Assembly (NCBI GenBank): GCA_024180945.1
Contig: JAKSGN010000023.1
Span: forward strand, 310,001 to 374,000
Reading direction: 5' to 3'
DNA from: Macrophomina tecta
Taxonomy: Eukaryota; Ascomycota; Dothideomycetes; Botryosphaeriales; Botryosphaeriaceae
DNA: 64,000 nt
Shown here piece by piece: positions 1 through 8,935 of the stretch. How positions within the stretch are numbered: the first letter of the stretch is position 1; each line of letters starts with the position of its first letter. The notes beneath the pieces are model-generated. The model was given only the letters and a program-made list of their open reading frames with translations. It was not told where the DNA came from and did no database searches. A program made the position numbers and the translations under genes.

Positions 1-759
1 CAGTCCGCTCTGGAAGCGGCACAGAAAGAGAACACGTTGTTGAAATCGAGACTTGATAATCAGGTCGCATTCAGCACTAGAGCGGAACCTGTAGTCCCTG
101 CCAATGGCGATGATCAGGACTTTTTAAGTTATCTTGAATATGAAGACCGCGAGTTCCAGCAGTTGTTTGGAGTAACACAAGCGGAAACAAACCAGAGTAG
201 CGCTAGGTCGGCTATGCTAACGGGTGAGCCGTCGCTGGTTCTCCGCACCCCGGAAAGCGACGGATTACTCTCTAAAAATAGTTCTCCGAAAGGAAAAGAC
301 GATGTAAAGTTACTGCAGGTGGAAGATAGCCAACAGGAGATGGACGACGTTAGGGCCTCGAACGATCTGCAGCAAGGCCTTTGCGCGAGCTCAATCTCCT
401 CTCATATGATACCTCAACAACCACAGAACCAAGATCATGAAATGGTGTCTGGGAGCGATACAAATGTCGAGTCCGTCTCACCGGCTATGCGGGACGGTTC
501 CCATACGTTCAATCACTCCAAGCCATTCTACGGCTCAGTCGACCTTTCCTCGACCTACAATCTGCCGCTGAGTCATCAGCACAACAATGCGCTCACGTCC
601 GACCTCGGTGGCCTGTGGCCATCTAATCTCGCAACAGGAGCGGAAGGCGCGGTGATGCAGAGCAGCGATGGTGAAAGGTTGATGGGGCTTTTTTCTCAGC
701 TACTTGCGCTCGAGCACGCCAGGCTGTCTGCTCGACCGCAATTCCGCCCAGGCTATTAA
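1..759 (+). CDS. 3' end of a coiled-coil protein, possibly a bZIP transcription factor
   Basis: The frame is open from the first base of the window, so the true start lies upstream; the stop is at 757-759. The first 18 residues read as an amphipathic helix with L4, N11 and L18 spaced by seven and a KENTLLKSRL-like end, as in the C-terminal part of a fungal leucine zipper. The remaining 230 residues are low-complexity, rich in Ser, Gln, Asp and Glu, with no recognisable domain, as is usual for the tail of fungal bZIP regulators. The basic region that would prove DNA binding is outside the window, so the bZIP label is an inference; another coiled-coil protein is possible. A poly-T tract (about 826-841) and a 68-bp mobile element follow. 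Confidence 0.55.
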   Translation, partial: QSALEAAQKENTLLKSRLDNQVAFSTRAEPVVPANGDDQDFLSYLEYEDREFQQLFGVTQAETNQSSARSAMLTGEPSLVLRTPESDGLLSKNSSPKGKDDVKLLQVEDSQQEMDDVRASNDLQQGLCASSISSHMIPQQPQNQDHEMVSGSDTNVESVSPAMRDGSHTFNHSKPFYGSVDLSSTYNLPLSHQHNNALTSDLGGLWPSNLATGAEGAVMQSSDGERLMGLFSQLLALEHARLSARPQFRPGY

Positions 760-913
760 AACAAACTTGCATTGCAATATTACGCACGATGACAAATTCA
801 GAAATCACGCGTGTGTGGCCGCCCCTTTTTTTTTTTTTTTTGAGATCTTGGCCTCTTAACACTCCACGCCTTGCCGGTGCTGGAGCGGTAGCATGTGCGT
901 AGACATGTGGAAT

Positions 914-981
914 TGTTGGAACATAAATCAATCAATTCGCACTGAATCTAAGTGCGGCGTCGTGCTTTTTTCGGTCCAACA
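914..981 (-). mobile_element. 68-bp TGTTGG...CCAACA element, copy 1, with 5-bp target duplication
   Basis: The element starts TGTTGGAAC and ends GGTCCAACA. It is flanked by a perfect 5-bp direct repeat GGAAT (909-913 and 982-986). It is the reverse complement of copies at 13344-13411 and 21376-21443, all exactly 68 bp. Inside is a hairpin with stem CGCACT/AGTGCG. The ends and the 5-bp duplication match LTR-type insertion, but the element is too short to hold a normal LTR. Confidence 0.8.
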
Positions 982-1019
982 GGAATTGATAGCACACGGG
1001 CGTTTGCCGCGCATGGTCG

Positions 1020-1102
1020 GACGTAGAGATCGACAAGAACCGCCTGTTGAAGCTAGTATTAGAGCCGTGCTACACCGAGGGGGAGATACGAAGATGTTGT
1101 GT
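1020..1102 (+). pseudogene. relic of a GT61 glycosyltransferase 3' end
   Basis: These 83 bases match the last codons of the intact GT61 gene (4859-6367) and of its decayed paralogue (near 24560-24655). The shared stretch starts with a GACGTAGAGAT-like segment and continues with codons reading VEASIRAVLHRGGD, against VEAGIRAVLHKGSRAEDVV in the intact copy. About four codons are missing before the Val-Glu-Ala stretch and the frame is otherwise lost. It lies just downstream of the 68-bp mobile element. Confidence 0.7.
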
Positions 1103-1699
1103 GATGGCGTTGAAACTCGTTGAGATGACTGATTCACAATTTTCTCAATTCCCAATTCTCTAGTAACAGTTAAATCAGCTAGACAAATTATCTAACTCGT
1201 CCTTGTATTCAATAAGTTCTCTCTTCTGTTGTATTAAGAAACTGTGGCCTCATCATATACCATAGGAAGTTCGGATATTAAGCATGGTGGCAAGGCTTTT
1301 CTCTTGCGACGTGATAATTCTCGGCCAATATGTGGGTTTGGCTAGAGATTATCAGGCCAAGCGACTTAAAAATCATGGCATTGGAATATGGGATACGAGA
1401 GGATGTGACATCTCCGTCACGGGCAAGACCGATTTCTTTTATGGTTCAAGGCTCGCAGTCTCTACACTCAAAAAATGACTCTACATTTTGGAAATTTTGT
1501 ATATCTCGGCTGTCAAGCTTATTCTTAATCTTGTCTCCCCTCTCCTAATGCGGAATGGACATATGCAACCAAAGTAAATAGAGAAAAGCAAAAGCGGAGT
1601 ATGCAACAAGCGCGCAGAGAAGGGTAGTCCACACCGCGCCTCCTCTAAACTGTACCCGAAAGTCTGTTCTATCATCATCAGTCAGTCGTGCTACGCTGC
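1103..1699. other. intergenic, no gene seen
   Basis: AT-rich sequence with only short unsupported ORFs. It separates the GT61 relic from the convergent transporter gene and presumably carries that gene's 3' UTR. Confidence 0.5.
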
Positions 1700-3538
1700 T
1701 CAGGCTCGCTGCTTCTCAGCATCAATCACGTCCTCCTCTTCCCTGAGCCCTTGTTCTGTCGCCAACGCCTGATCGAGCGGCAGGCCTTCGACGAAGCAGC
1801 TGACCACGCCCGCGACTGCCGCGAGCGCGCACATGATGATCCAGACGCGGCGCAATCCAGACACATACGCGGCCTGCAGCAGAACCTTCTCTTGGTTGTC
1901 GGAGGGCATTTTCTTGATGACCTCGACGAGGCCGCTCGCATCCTTGGACAGCGCGATTGCATCGAGCGCCAGCGACGGGTATGTCTGCAGCTTCTGCCTG
2001 ACCTGGTTTTGGAACACGACCCCGCCGATAGCCACGCCCAGCGTCTGACCGAGCGCGCGCAGGAAGGCGAACATGGTCACGGCGGCGGCTTGATCGCACG
2101 CCCTCGATGCCGCCTGAACGGCTATGCTCATCGACGGAAAGAGGATACCGGTGCCGAGGCCCGGAACGAGGTTGAGAAAGATCCAAGAGGGGACGCTGGT
2201 ATCGACGTCGAGATAGACGATCAGACCCAAGCCGAGCGTGGTCAGAGACCAGCCGCTCCAGAGAGCCCAGCGGTAGTGGCCGGTGTGGGCGATGGCGAAG
2301 CCGATTGCTATAGCGGCGGGCGCGACGGTAAATGTCTGCGGGAAGAGGGCAACGCCGGCGAGGACAGGCGAGTAGGCCTTGACCGCCTCGTAGTAGAGCG
2401 GCGTGTAGTAGAGCTCTGACCAGAGCACCAGGCCGTGCAGTAGCGTCTGCGCAAAGGTGGAGGCGGCGGTGCGGTTCTTGAAGACGCGCGTCTGGATGAG
2501 CGGGTTCGTGGCATAGCGGTCCTCGTAGACAATGAAGCAGACCATGGCGACGGCGCAGACGATGAGTGGGATGAGCGTCTGCCACGAGGACCACGAGTAC
2601 ATGACACCGCCCCAGGTGATGGGAACCAGAAGTCCGGTCAGGGATGGGACGAAGACGGCTACGCCGAACCAGTCAATGTGACGGAGCTTGTGCAGGAAGG
2701 AGCTGGGCTTCAAGTGTAGCTTCAGGAAGATGATCACGAGAGGCAGCCCGGCGCCGATGAACGGCAGATTTATCCAGAAGATCCAGCGCCAAGAGGCATT
2801 CTCAGCGAAGCCGCCGCCTATGAATGAGAGTCGGTCATCGCGTCTCGCTTATACATATGTATGTACAGGGCTTTCCTGAAGTTCTTTCTAACTCACCAAG
2901 CAGGGGCCCAAAGACGGTGCCGAGCGCCCACATAGAGCTGATCGCGCTGAACCACTTGCCGCGCTCACGCAGTGGCACCAAATCAGTGATGACAACTCCG
3001 GTCATCACAATAATCCCGCCGCCGCCGATACCCTGAATGCTGCGGCCAACAAGGATGACGGTGAAGTTGCCTGCGACGGCGGCCACGGCTGCGCCGACGC
3101 CGAAGAAAGCCAGTGAGAGGACAACCATGCGTTTGCGTCCAAACACATTGCTAAAGGAGCCGAGCACTGGCTGAAAAACTGCCGAGGTCAAGAGGAAGGA
3201 CGTGCCGGCCCAAAATGCTTCGATGGCGGAGCCCCGGAGGAGCTTGGCCATGATCTGATCAATTGTCAGTTCTTTTTCTCTACTGCTGTATTGCGGAAAA
3301 AAAAAAATTATGTACTCACTGGTAGAGCGACCGAGATGCTGGTTGCATCAAGCGCAGCCATTAGGGAAATGACTGAAAGGGAGCTGAATGCAATGTAGAA
3401 TCGCCAACTGGGACTGAATGCAGGCTGGACGATGTTCTGCGGAGGCTCTATGGCCTGACTCCCTAGCTTAACCCGGACTTTGTTCATCCTTGCACTTGCC
3501 GGCCTCGATGTGGATCCCGACCTCATCAAAGCAGCCAT
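1700..3538 (-). CDS. MFS multidrug transporter, DHA2 (14-TM) family, three exons
   Basis: A proton-driven drug or toxin efflux pump of the plasma membrane is the usual role of this family. Exons by splice signals are 3538-3320, 3254-2897 and 2817-1700. Intron 1 (3319-3255, GTGAGT...ATCAG) and intron 2 (2896-2818, GTGAGT...CATAG) restore one frame of about 564 residues, the normal DHA2 length. TM1 carries the DHA2 signature LDATSISVALP. Motif A appears as FGRKRMVVLS, followed by LVGRSIQGIGGGG and LVPLRERGKW. The joined exon 2/3 boundary reads [23 protein letters not shown], as expected. The ATG at 3538 is the first in frame, but the frame is open further upstream, so a more distal start or 5' exon is possible. 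Substrate cannot be inferred; no secondary-metabolite genes lie beside it. Confidence 0.9.
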
Positions 3539-4024
3539 TGTTTGTGACAATGGCGCGCTGAGCCTATCTGAGGAGGTTTTGTTAGTTGACCTGCACAGGA
3601 CTTGAGTGTAAATGATGTCTGACAGTCAGCATTGAACCTTTTCCCATTACCAGCAATAACCAGTAGAAGACATATTAATTAAATTTTTGTATAATGATTC
3701 TGAAGGTAAAACGAATAATTTTGGGTTATATAGCCCCAGATTTGTCCACTCTTCGAATTAATATTTCAATAACAGGAAGAATTGTTTCTACAGAATGAGG
3801 GTGCGCGAGAAAAACGATCTGCCAATATCAACCAATGCTGCTGAATGAGGGATGAAATAGAAAATTTCATGATTTGGATAATAGGTCTATTAACTGATCT
3901 GGTACAGTGTGTAAATTAAAATGACTTGTCCCCCTGCTCGAATTGCTACTTGGGCGCAAGACTCTGTAAGTCTGGGCGGATGTTAAGCATAGGTGAGAAC
4001 CGAAAAAAAAAAGGAAGAGAAATT
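3539..4024. other. AT-rich 5' region of the transporter gene
   Basis: Holds no supported ORF. The sequence is AT-rich and presumably contains the transporter's promoter; no factor site is identifiable by eye. Confidence 0.4.
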
Positions 4025-4194
4025 TGTTGGACCAATCACGTGGTTCAAGGTCTCCTTATTATCACACCACATCACTTAGCTACAATCACTCGTATAAGAG
4101 GCGGTCGGGTCACCTACCCTCTCCCTCTTCATGCCAATCAATGCCAATTCATCCCATTACTACTGAATAAGCTGTCCCATCACTTGTTCTAACA
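4025..4194 (+). mobile_element. solo LTR (170 bp) of a Ty1/copia-type element with AAATT target duplication
   Basis: Starts TGTTGGACCAATCACG and ends CACTTGTTCTAACA. The flanks are a perfect 5-bp repeat, AAATT at 4020-4024 and 4195-4199. The 3' half (CATGCCAAT, then TTCATCCCATTACTACTGAA, then the CACTTGTT end) closely matches the 5' LTR of the full copia element at 59790-59997, so this is a solo LTR of the same or a sister family. A TATAAG-like box followed by a GC-rich inverted motif lies centrally. Confidence 0.88.
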
Positions 4195-4231
4195 AAATTA
4201 AACTAATCAACGTCTTTCGAAACACTCCATA

Positions 4232-4638
4232 CAGTCGCTTGCAAAATCGGGTTCACCCTACCTCGCGAAGAAAAAGTTGTGAGCACGGACCATTTCTACG
4301 CATCATTTTTTTTTTAAAGCCGCCATTTTACGGCTACAAAAGACTCATCAGTATACTAACCGCCCAAAGTCTTCAACACCTCGTTTTCCAGCCATACGTA
4401 AGCCATTGATGATAGGTATTTGGTAGAATTCTAGACCTGAGAAAATGTTGACTTGACAGTGAACCTGGGGTATCCCCTAAATTGCGAGGGTATAAAGTTA
4501 GCCAGGTCGTGATAACATCAGCTGTGATACAAAAATACATCCCAATTGATAGGTAAAAATACGCGAGGAAGTGGTATGTGCTCAGAATCTCTTTTTTTTT
4601 TTCGCGAGGTAGGGTGAAGCCGATTTTGCAAGCGACTG
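4232..4638. mobile_element. 407-bp MITE with TA target duplication (Tc1/mariner/pogo type)
   Basis: Terminal inverted repeats of about 40 bp begin CAGTCGCTTGCAAAATCGG and include CACCCTACCTCGCGA at both ends. Weaker inverted similarity extends further inward. The element is flanked by TA (4230-4231 and 4639-4640), the target duplication of the Tc1/mariner superfamily. The interior has no transposase; the ORFs that cross it are incidental. Poly-T/poly-A runs sit next to both inverted repeats. Confidence 0.85.
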
Positions 4639-4858
4639 TATCCCGCAGCCACACAGTACTCGACATATACCGCAATAGCCTAGAAAACTAGCTTGGCAGA
4701 ATGAGCGGCATATGAAGTAACGGAAAAAGCACAAAACGAATTCCTCAAGTAGGATTACCGACGGATGAACTTCTTGAAGTGCCGATAGCATCAAAGCTGG
4801 ATGAAATGACAGTTGTAAAGACAGACACAGAATTTAAAAATATAATACGTTGATACCA

Positions 4859-6367
4859 TCATACGACATCTTCAGCTCTACTCCCTTTGTGTAGTACAGC
4901 TCTGATTCCAGCTTCAACGAGCTCGATAAATCGATCATCATGAATCTCTACGTCTAAATCGTGCCAGTCACTGCTCATCCCTGGCTCCGCATGAGCGCTG
5001 AAATATTTGTGGCCCTTCAGCTTCGCTAAGTTTCTGTACACCTTATAATCGAGGTTGTGAGGTAATATCTCGACAACGCTCGACTCAGGCGGGAGGAACA
5101 TCGAATGCGTCATTCCAGCACCGTGCACGCCAACGAGAATATCGGTGCTCCGGATAATTCTTAATTGTTCGCCGAATGATATGGCCGCAAAGTCGCAGGC
5201 TTGTAATTTGATCATTGGGAACCGCTGCCGTAAGTCATTCAGATGTTTCGTAGCGTTGATAAGAACTCTCGATGACCGCCTGTCGATGAACGTGAGCGTC
5301 AGCTCCACGCCACTATCCGCGGGAGTGGATCTGGAAGAACTTTCAAGCCCATGCTGAGAAAGAATACGCTCGACAAATGTGTCCAGGAGCTGTGAATGCG
5401 TGCAAGCTCCCGCATCCCAGTCTCCTTGCCAGAGGGGATTGCTACCACCCGCGAGAGGTATGACAATTTTTTCAAAGCATCTATGAATGTGAGTGGAGAG
5501 AAAATCATTGCTCCGGACCACAGGGAGGGGAGCGAAGAGTTTCCAGAGCTCGTAGAAAGGGCCTTCCGGGTGCTCGTCAAGTATTACTACCTGCGTCGAA
5601 TTTATATCCGCAGTCGGTAGGAGCGGCTCCCCGTTTGGTTCTGAAGGGTCGCGGGGCGTAACACGCATGACGTCGATGGTAAGGTACAGGGAGAATATCT
5701 CCAACAACGAATGCCATAGATTTCCCTCACCTTCACGCTTAACCAGTAATATGTAGCGCGAGGAGCTCGAACCATACGTGCAGGAATGCTCTGATGCTGC
5801 TCCCGACCTGACTGAGATGTGTTCGTGAAATATAAAGTACGGCCCTGTGTCATACATGTATCTCGGGAATGAGTATGCATTCAGCGTTGCCCTCTGGCTA
5901 TTCGTGTTTTCGCTGGTCCACGGCGTGCAGTCGACTTCGAAGTACGGCTTCTTAGACTTTTGCACAAGCGATGTCTTCCCGGCAATGCAGAAAATATCCT
6001 TGCGCTCATCCGTTATCTGCGTGCTGAAGCAGTCTAAGAACGAATCAGACCTGCTTGGGTCGCAGTAGGTTTGTCGCCCGAAGGAGGTGATATATGCAAT
6101 GTCGTACTTGCTTTCGCACCATTCTGAATCTATGACGTGGAGCGCGTAGCCAGGGGGAATTTGGGGTCCTGAACGACCTGGCGCGGACTCATGCGAAGAA
6201 AAAGGCGCGAATGAGTTGTATCTAGTACCGGCGTGTGCATGGCTTAAGGGGCGATAGCAGACTAACAAAATTAACGATGCAACACAAGCGATTAGAACCT
6301 TAGTCAGCTGATTGCCACGTATAGACCGAGGGCATACCATAGTTGCTAGTCGCCCGGCAAAAATCAT
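4859..6367 (-). CDS. GT61-family glycosyltransferase, type II membrane protein
   Basis: A single uninterrupted frame of 502 residues. The N-terminus has one hydrophobic segment (about residues 24-45, VLIACVASLILLVC) after a basic stretch, giving a Golgi-type signal anchor with a lumenal catalytic domain. The family hallmark GVHGAGMTHSMFLPPESSVVEI lies at about residues 417-440, matching the GVHGAGLTN motif of GT61 (DUF563) enzymes such as EOGT and xylosyltransferases. The conserved ILDEHPEGPFYELWKLFAP segment is near residue 270. GT61 enzymes transfer a sugar from a nucleotide sugar to a glycan or protein; the acceptor here is unknown. A decayed full-length paralogue lies at 23186-24655 and a relic at 1020-1102, so the family has been copied locally. 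Confidence 0.88.
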   Translation of the reverse strand: MIFAGRLATMVCPRSIRGNQLTKVLIACVASLILLVCYRPLSHAHAGTRYNSFAPFSSHESAPGRSGPQIPPGYALHVIDSEWCESKYDIAYITSFGRQTYCDPSRSDSFLDCFSTQITDERKDIFCIAGKTSLVQKSKKPYFEVDCTPWTSENTNSQRATLNAYSFPRYMYDTGPYFIFHEHISVRSGAASEHSCTYGSSSSRYILLVKREGEGNLWHSLLEIFSLYLTIDVMRVTPRDPSEPNGEPLLPTADINSTQVVILDEHPEGPFYELWKLFAPLPVVRSNDFLSTHIHRCFEKIVIPLAGGSNPLWQGDWDAGACTHSQLLDTFVERILSQHGLESSSRSTPADSGVELTLTFIDRRSSRVLINATKHLNDLRQRFPMIKLQACDFAAISFGEQLRIIRSTDILVGVHGAGMTHSMFLPPESSVVEILPHNLDYKVYRNLAKLKGHKYFSAHAEPGMSSDWHDLDVEIHDDRFIELVEAGIRAVLHKGSRAEDVV

Positions 6368-7100
6368 TAGAATATATTCACGAGGTTTTTAAAAGGCGGA
6401 GGAAGCAGCGCAACTTGTACTACTTAAAAAGGATCGTCGACTGAGTCATGTTGCATATTAGCAGCACTAAGGGTATTATCGAGTTTCGATAGAAGAAAGA
6501 GGGGAGTAAGAGAGGTAGAGATAAAGACTAAATATCGATTTAAAAGATGTCAACCACTACGCCCATCATTTTCCATCCATTGTTTCCGCAGGCCCTACAT
6601 TGGTTCCTTCCTCGGTCCCTACTACACCTCGGTATTCTACTTTCCCTCGTATCTACTGTTTCCTCGGTTATGCTTCAATGCAGTGTATATAAAGACATTC
6701 ACTTAACGGCTCTTAGAGAGCCAGGCAGAATTCAATTTATTCGTTCTGACTTTACGATTTCGATAAAAGATTAAAAACCTGCTGTTAACCAACATCAACT
6801 ATATTTAGTGGTTATTATCATTGTTCCGTTTGCTTCTGCTTACCACATACGGCTCCTATAGTCCCTTTATTAACCATCTGCACACCAACACTTTTCGAAT
6901 AAGAAGTGTATATAAATCAGGCGACAAGGAATTGCTCGATCTGCGCTTGCGCTCATGTTCCATAATATGTAACTTAACGATCTACAGTGATTTATAGACA
7001 ACGTCGTTTCCCTGTCCCAAGTCAGTTTTTTTTATAACATAAGGCTACAAAACTCAATGCACGAAGGCTAATTTATACTGCAATGAAATGGCGAAGAAAT
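6368..7100. other. intergenic with degenerate LTR and repeat sequence
   Basis: About 6548-6770 resembles the TGTC-type LTR family: CCTTCCTCGGT repeats, a GTGTATATAAAGACATTCAC TATA segment and a CAGGCAGAAT motif, as in 56527-56738, but without intact ends. About 6780-6890 (TGTTAACCAACATCA...) resembles the start of the dispersed repeat at 49812-50275. Confidence 0.5.
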
Positions 7101-7227
7101 CTGGGAAAATTCCTCAAAAGGATGTTTGGACCGAGTCCACTGATTCAGTGCGGGGAATATGGGGAATTTTAATCGCACGCGGCTGAAGTTCAGCCAACAC
7201 ACCTGTAAACCTGGAAAGCGCAAGTGA
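7101..7227 (+). pseudogene. frameshifted copy of a short Cys/His ORF
   Basis: Conceptual pieces LGKFLKRMFGPS, IQC and, one frame over, NRTRLKF and HTCKPGKRK align with the intact small ORF ending at 13812 (MGNFFKKMFGPS, LQC, SRTRSEF, DHVCGATKRK). A one-base insertion near 7156 breaks the frame, while the stop after KRK is conserved. Similarity extends about 40 bp upstream of the ATG region. Confidence 0.6.
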
Positions 7228-7906
7228 GTTAGTGTGTTGTTATTACACAGGGAAAGTATTCAATTCCGAAGCGACAAAGTGGTTTTCGGGCACGAAAAGA
7301 ACCTCAAAAAAAAAAAAAAAAATTCAAACTTCTGCCGAGCAGATTGCTCCACATCCCTCAATCAGAGAAATTTCCTCTCTAGCGTATAAATACTCATCAC
7401 TCGTCGTATTACTGTCCCTGCATCTCTGAACATTCGCCGCAACCGAGAGGGGACAACATAAAAAAGATATCTACAATACCGTGCTACCCGTTGCGAGGAT
7501 CTGCTCAGGCGCATATTTTACAGCGTATCTAGTAGAAGGAATCTAGCCTCTCCCTACGGCTCGATATTTTACGTGCCCTCTAATCTGTATCTCCTCGCTT
7601 ATTGCTCTGTCTAGTGTATACGTAGACGTTCATTCAACGGCTGTAAGGTAGACAAGGAGAAATTGATCCATTCATGCTGCCCTAAAATTTCGAGGGTCAT
7701 GAAAGTTCGCGGATAAGATTATACTTCAACAATTTACCACGCCATTACTACCTTGCTATTCTGTTGGGATACGGTTTTAAGAAAGCACGCAGATACTTCC
7801 TGAAACAATCGGCCTTACATTCTGGTCATAAGAAGCAGCTCTTGGCCCTCTCCCTCAGTCAAAGCCACTTATCATCTGGCGAGCTGAACCTGCATTCAAT
7901 CCAATA
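7228..7906. other. intergenic; poly-A tract and degenerate LTR
   Basis: Contains a poly-A tract at about 7305-7322. About 7545-7695 weakly resembles the TGTC-type LTR (CCTCGCTTATTG, GTGTATACGTAGACGTTCATTC). No gene is supported. Confidence 0.4.
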
Positions 7907-8899
7907 CTACCTCTTCTCCTCATCGATCTCATTAGTCAAATTCCGCAGCCTCTCCAGTATTTGAATAACGCGCGGGTTATCCAGCATCTTATCCACAATC
8001 TCGTCATCCCCGTTCTGCGATGCTGCCTCGGCCGCGCACGCTGCACGGTATTGGGCATTCGACGAGTAGTTACTCGGGCCGCCCAAGATACCGCGGTGAG
8101 TGATCTCTTCAAGCTGTTCAGCCAAATCTGCACGGGTTGGCGAAGAGACCGCTCTCATAGGCTGTGGGAGCTGGGCGTAATTCGGTCGGCACACCCGCGG
8201 ACGCAGTGTTCTTTTGCAATTTTCGTTTTCTCCTTGGTCTCTGCAGATCCATAACTTGGCTCCTTCCTCTGGCTCCGTCGTCTGTAGCAATGACAGAGGT
8301 TTTTCATATGGGCCAGTTATGGGTGAAGATGCCGCTAAACTGGGTGTCTGCCCTGGGGCTTCCCCCTGTGTGCGGTGTTTCCCTGGGAAACGCGATCCAG
8401 AGAGCCCCGAGCTCAAATCACTCATGGTACTTAGCGACTCCCTAGCCATATCGCTCCCTATTTCTTTGCTCCCTGGCAGTCGATTTTGAGCGGAGCTGGA
8501 ATTCCACTCCTGTGCTCCTGGAGGTGATACTCCATGAATACTAGAGTCGGTTGCAACAAGAGAATCACGCTTTTTTTGTTCCCAATGATTGACCAGTGGA
8601 ATGTTCGCGTACTTTTTTGGTTCCCAGGTGGGTGGGTAGCTCATTCCAGTCTTTGGATCGTCGGCCCATTCGATGTAGTATTTTGTCGTTGTTTCCTGAA
8701 GAATTTGGTTTGCAGGGCAATAACGCCTTATCTTTCTCGGCTTTTGAGTGCGACTTTTCGGCCTCGCAATGGCGGAGGAAGAATCATCCCCGTTCTTCGC
8801 GAGGCGCAGACTATGCCTGGAAGAGACGGGTGACTGAGCGACAGCGTTTGCGGGGATGATACGTTCGCGCCTTGGGTAGCGATTCCGACTGTTTGTCAT
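7907..8899 (-). CDS. chromodomain-containing protein
   Basis: A 330-residue frame from the ATG at 8899 (reading MTNSRNRYPRR). About residues 57-106 form a chromodomain: YCPANQILQETTTKYYIEWA followed by TWEPKKYANIPLVNHWEQ, corresponding to the Y-x-V-E-x-I-L-x...Y-x-V-x-W...TWEP pattern. The usual aromatic cage positions appear as Y, W and W. The rest is Ser/Pro/Arg-rich and looks disordered, ending in a short charged helix (NEIDEEKR). Chromodomains bind methylated histone tails, and domesticated or LTR-integrase chromodomains are also common in fungi; nothing else here indicates a retroelement, so a small nuclear chromatin-associated protein is likely. The longer GTG-initiated form is not favoured. 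Confidence 0.72.
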   Translation of the reverse strand: MTNSRNRYPRRERIIPANAVAQSPVSSRHSLRLAKNGDDSSSAIARPKSRTQKPRKIRRYCPANQILQETTTKYYIEWADDPKTGMSYPPTWEPKKYANIPLVNHWEQKKRDSLVATDSSIHGVSPPGAQEWNSSSAQNRLPGSKEIGSDMARESLSTMSDLSSGLSGSRFPGKHRTQGEAPGQTPSLAASSPITGPYEKPLSLLQTTEPEEGAKLWICRDQGENENCKRTLRPRVCRPNYAQLPQPMRAVSSPTRADLAEQLEEITHRGILGGPSNYSSNAQYRAACAAEAASQNGDDEIVDKMLDNPRVIQILERLRNLTNEIDEEKR

Positions 8900-8935
8900 G
8901 TTGGAGTCGAAGAGGTATAGGGGATGAGCTGCCAC

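Noticed and set aside
1688..2419. Plus-strand ORF of 243 codons
   Set aside because: It is the antisense shadow of the third transporter exon; the minus strand shows clear DHA2 motifs.
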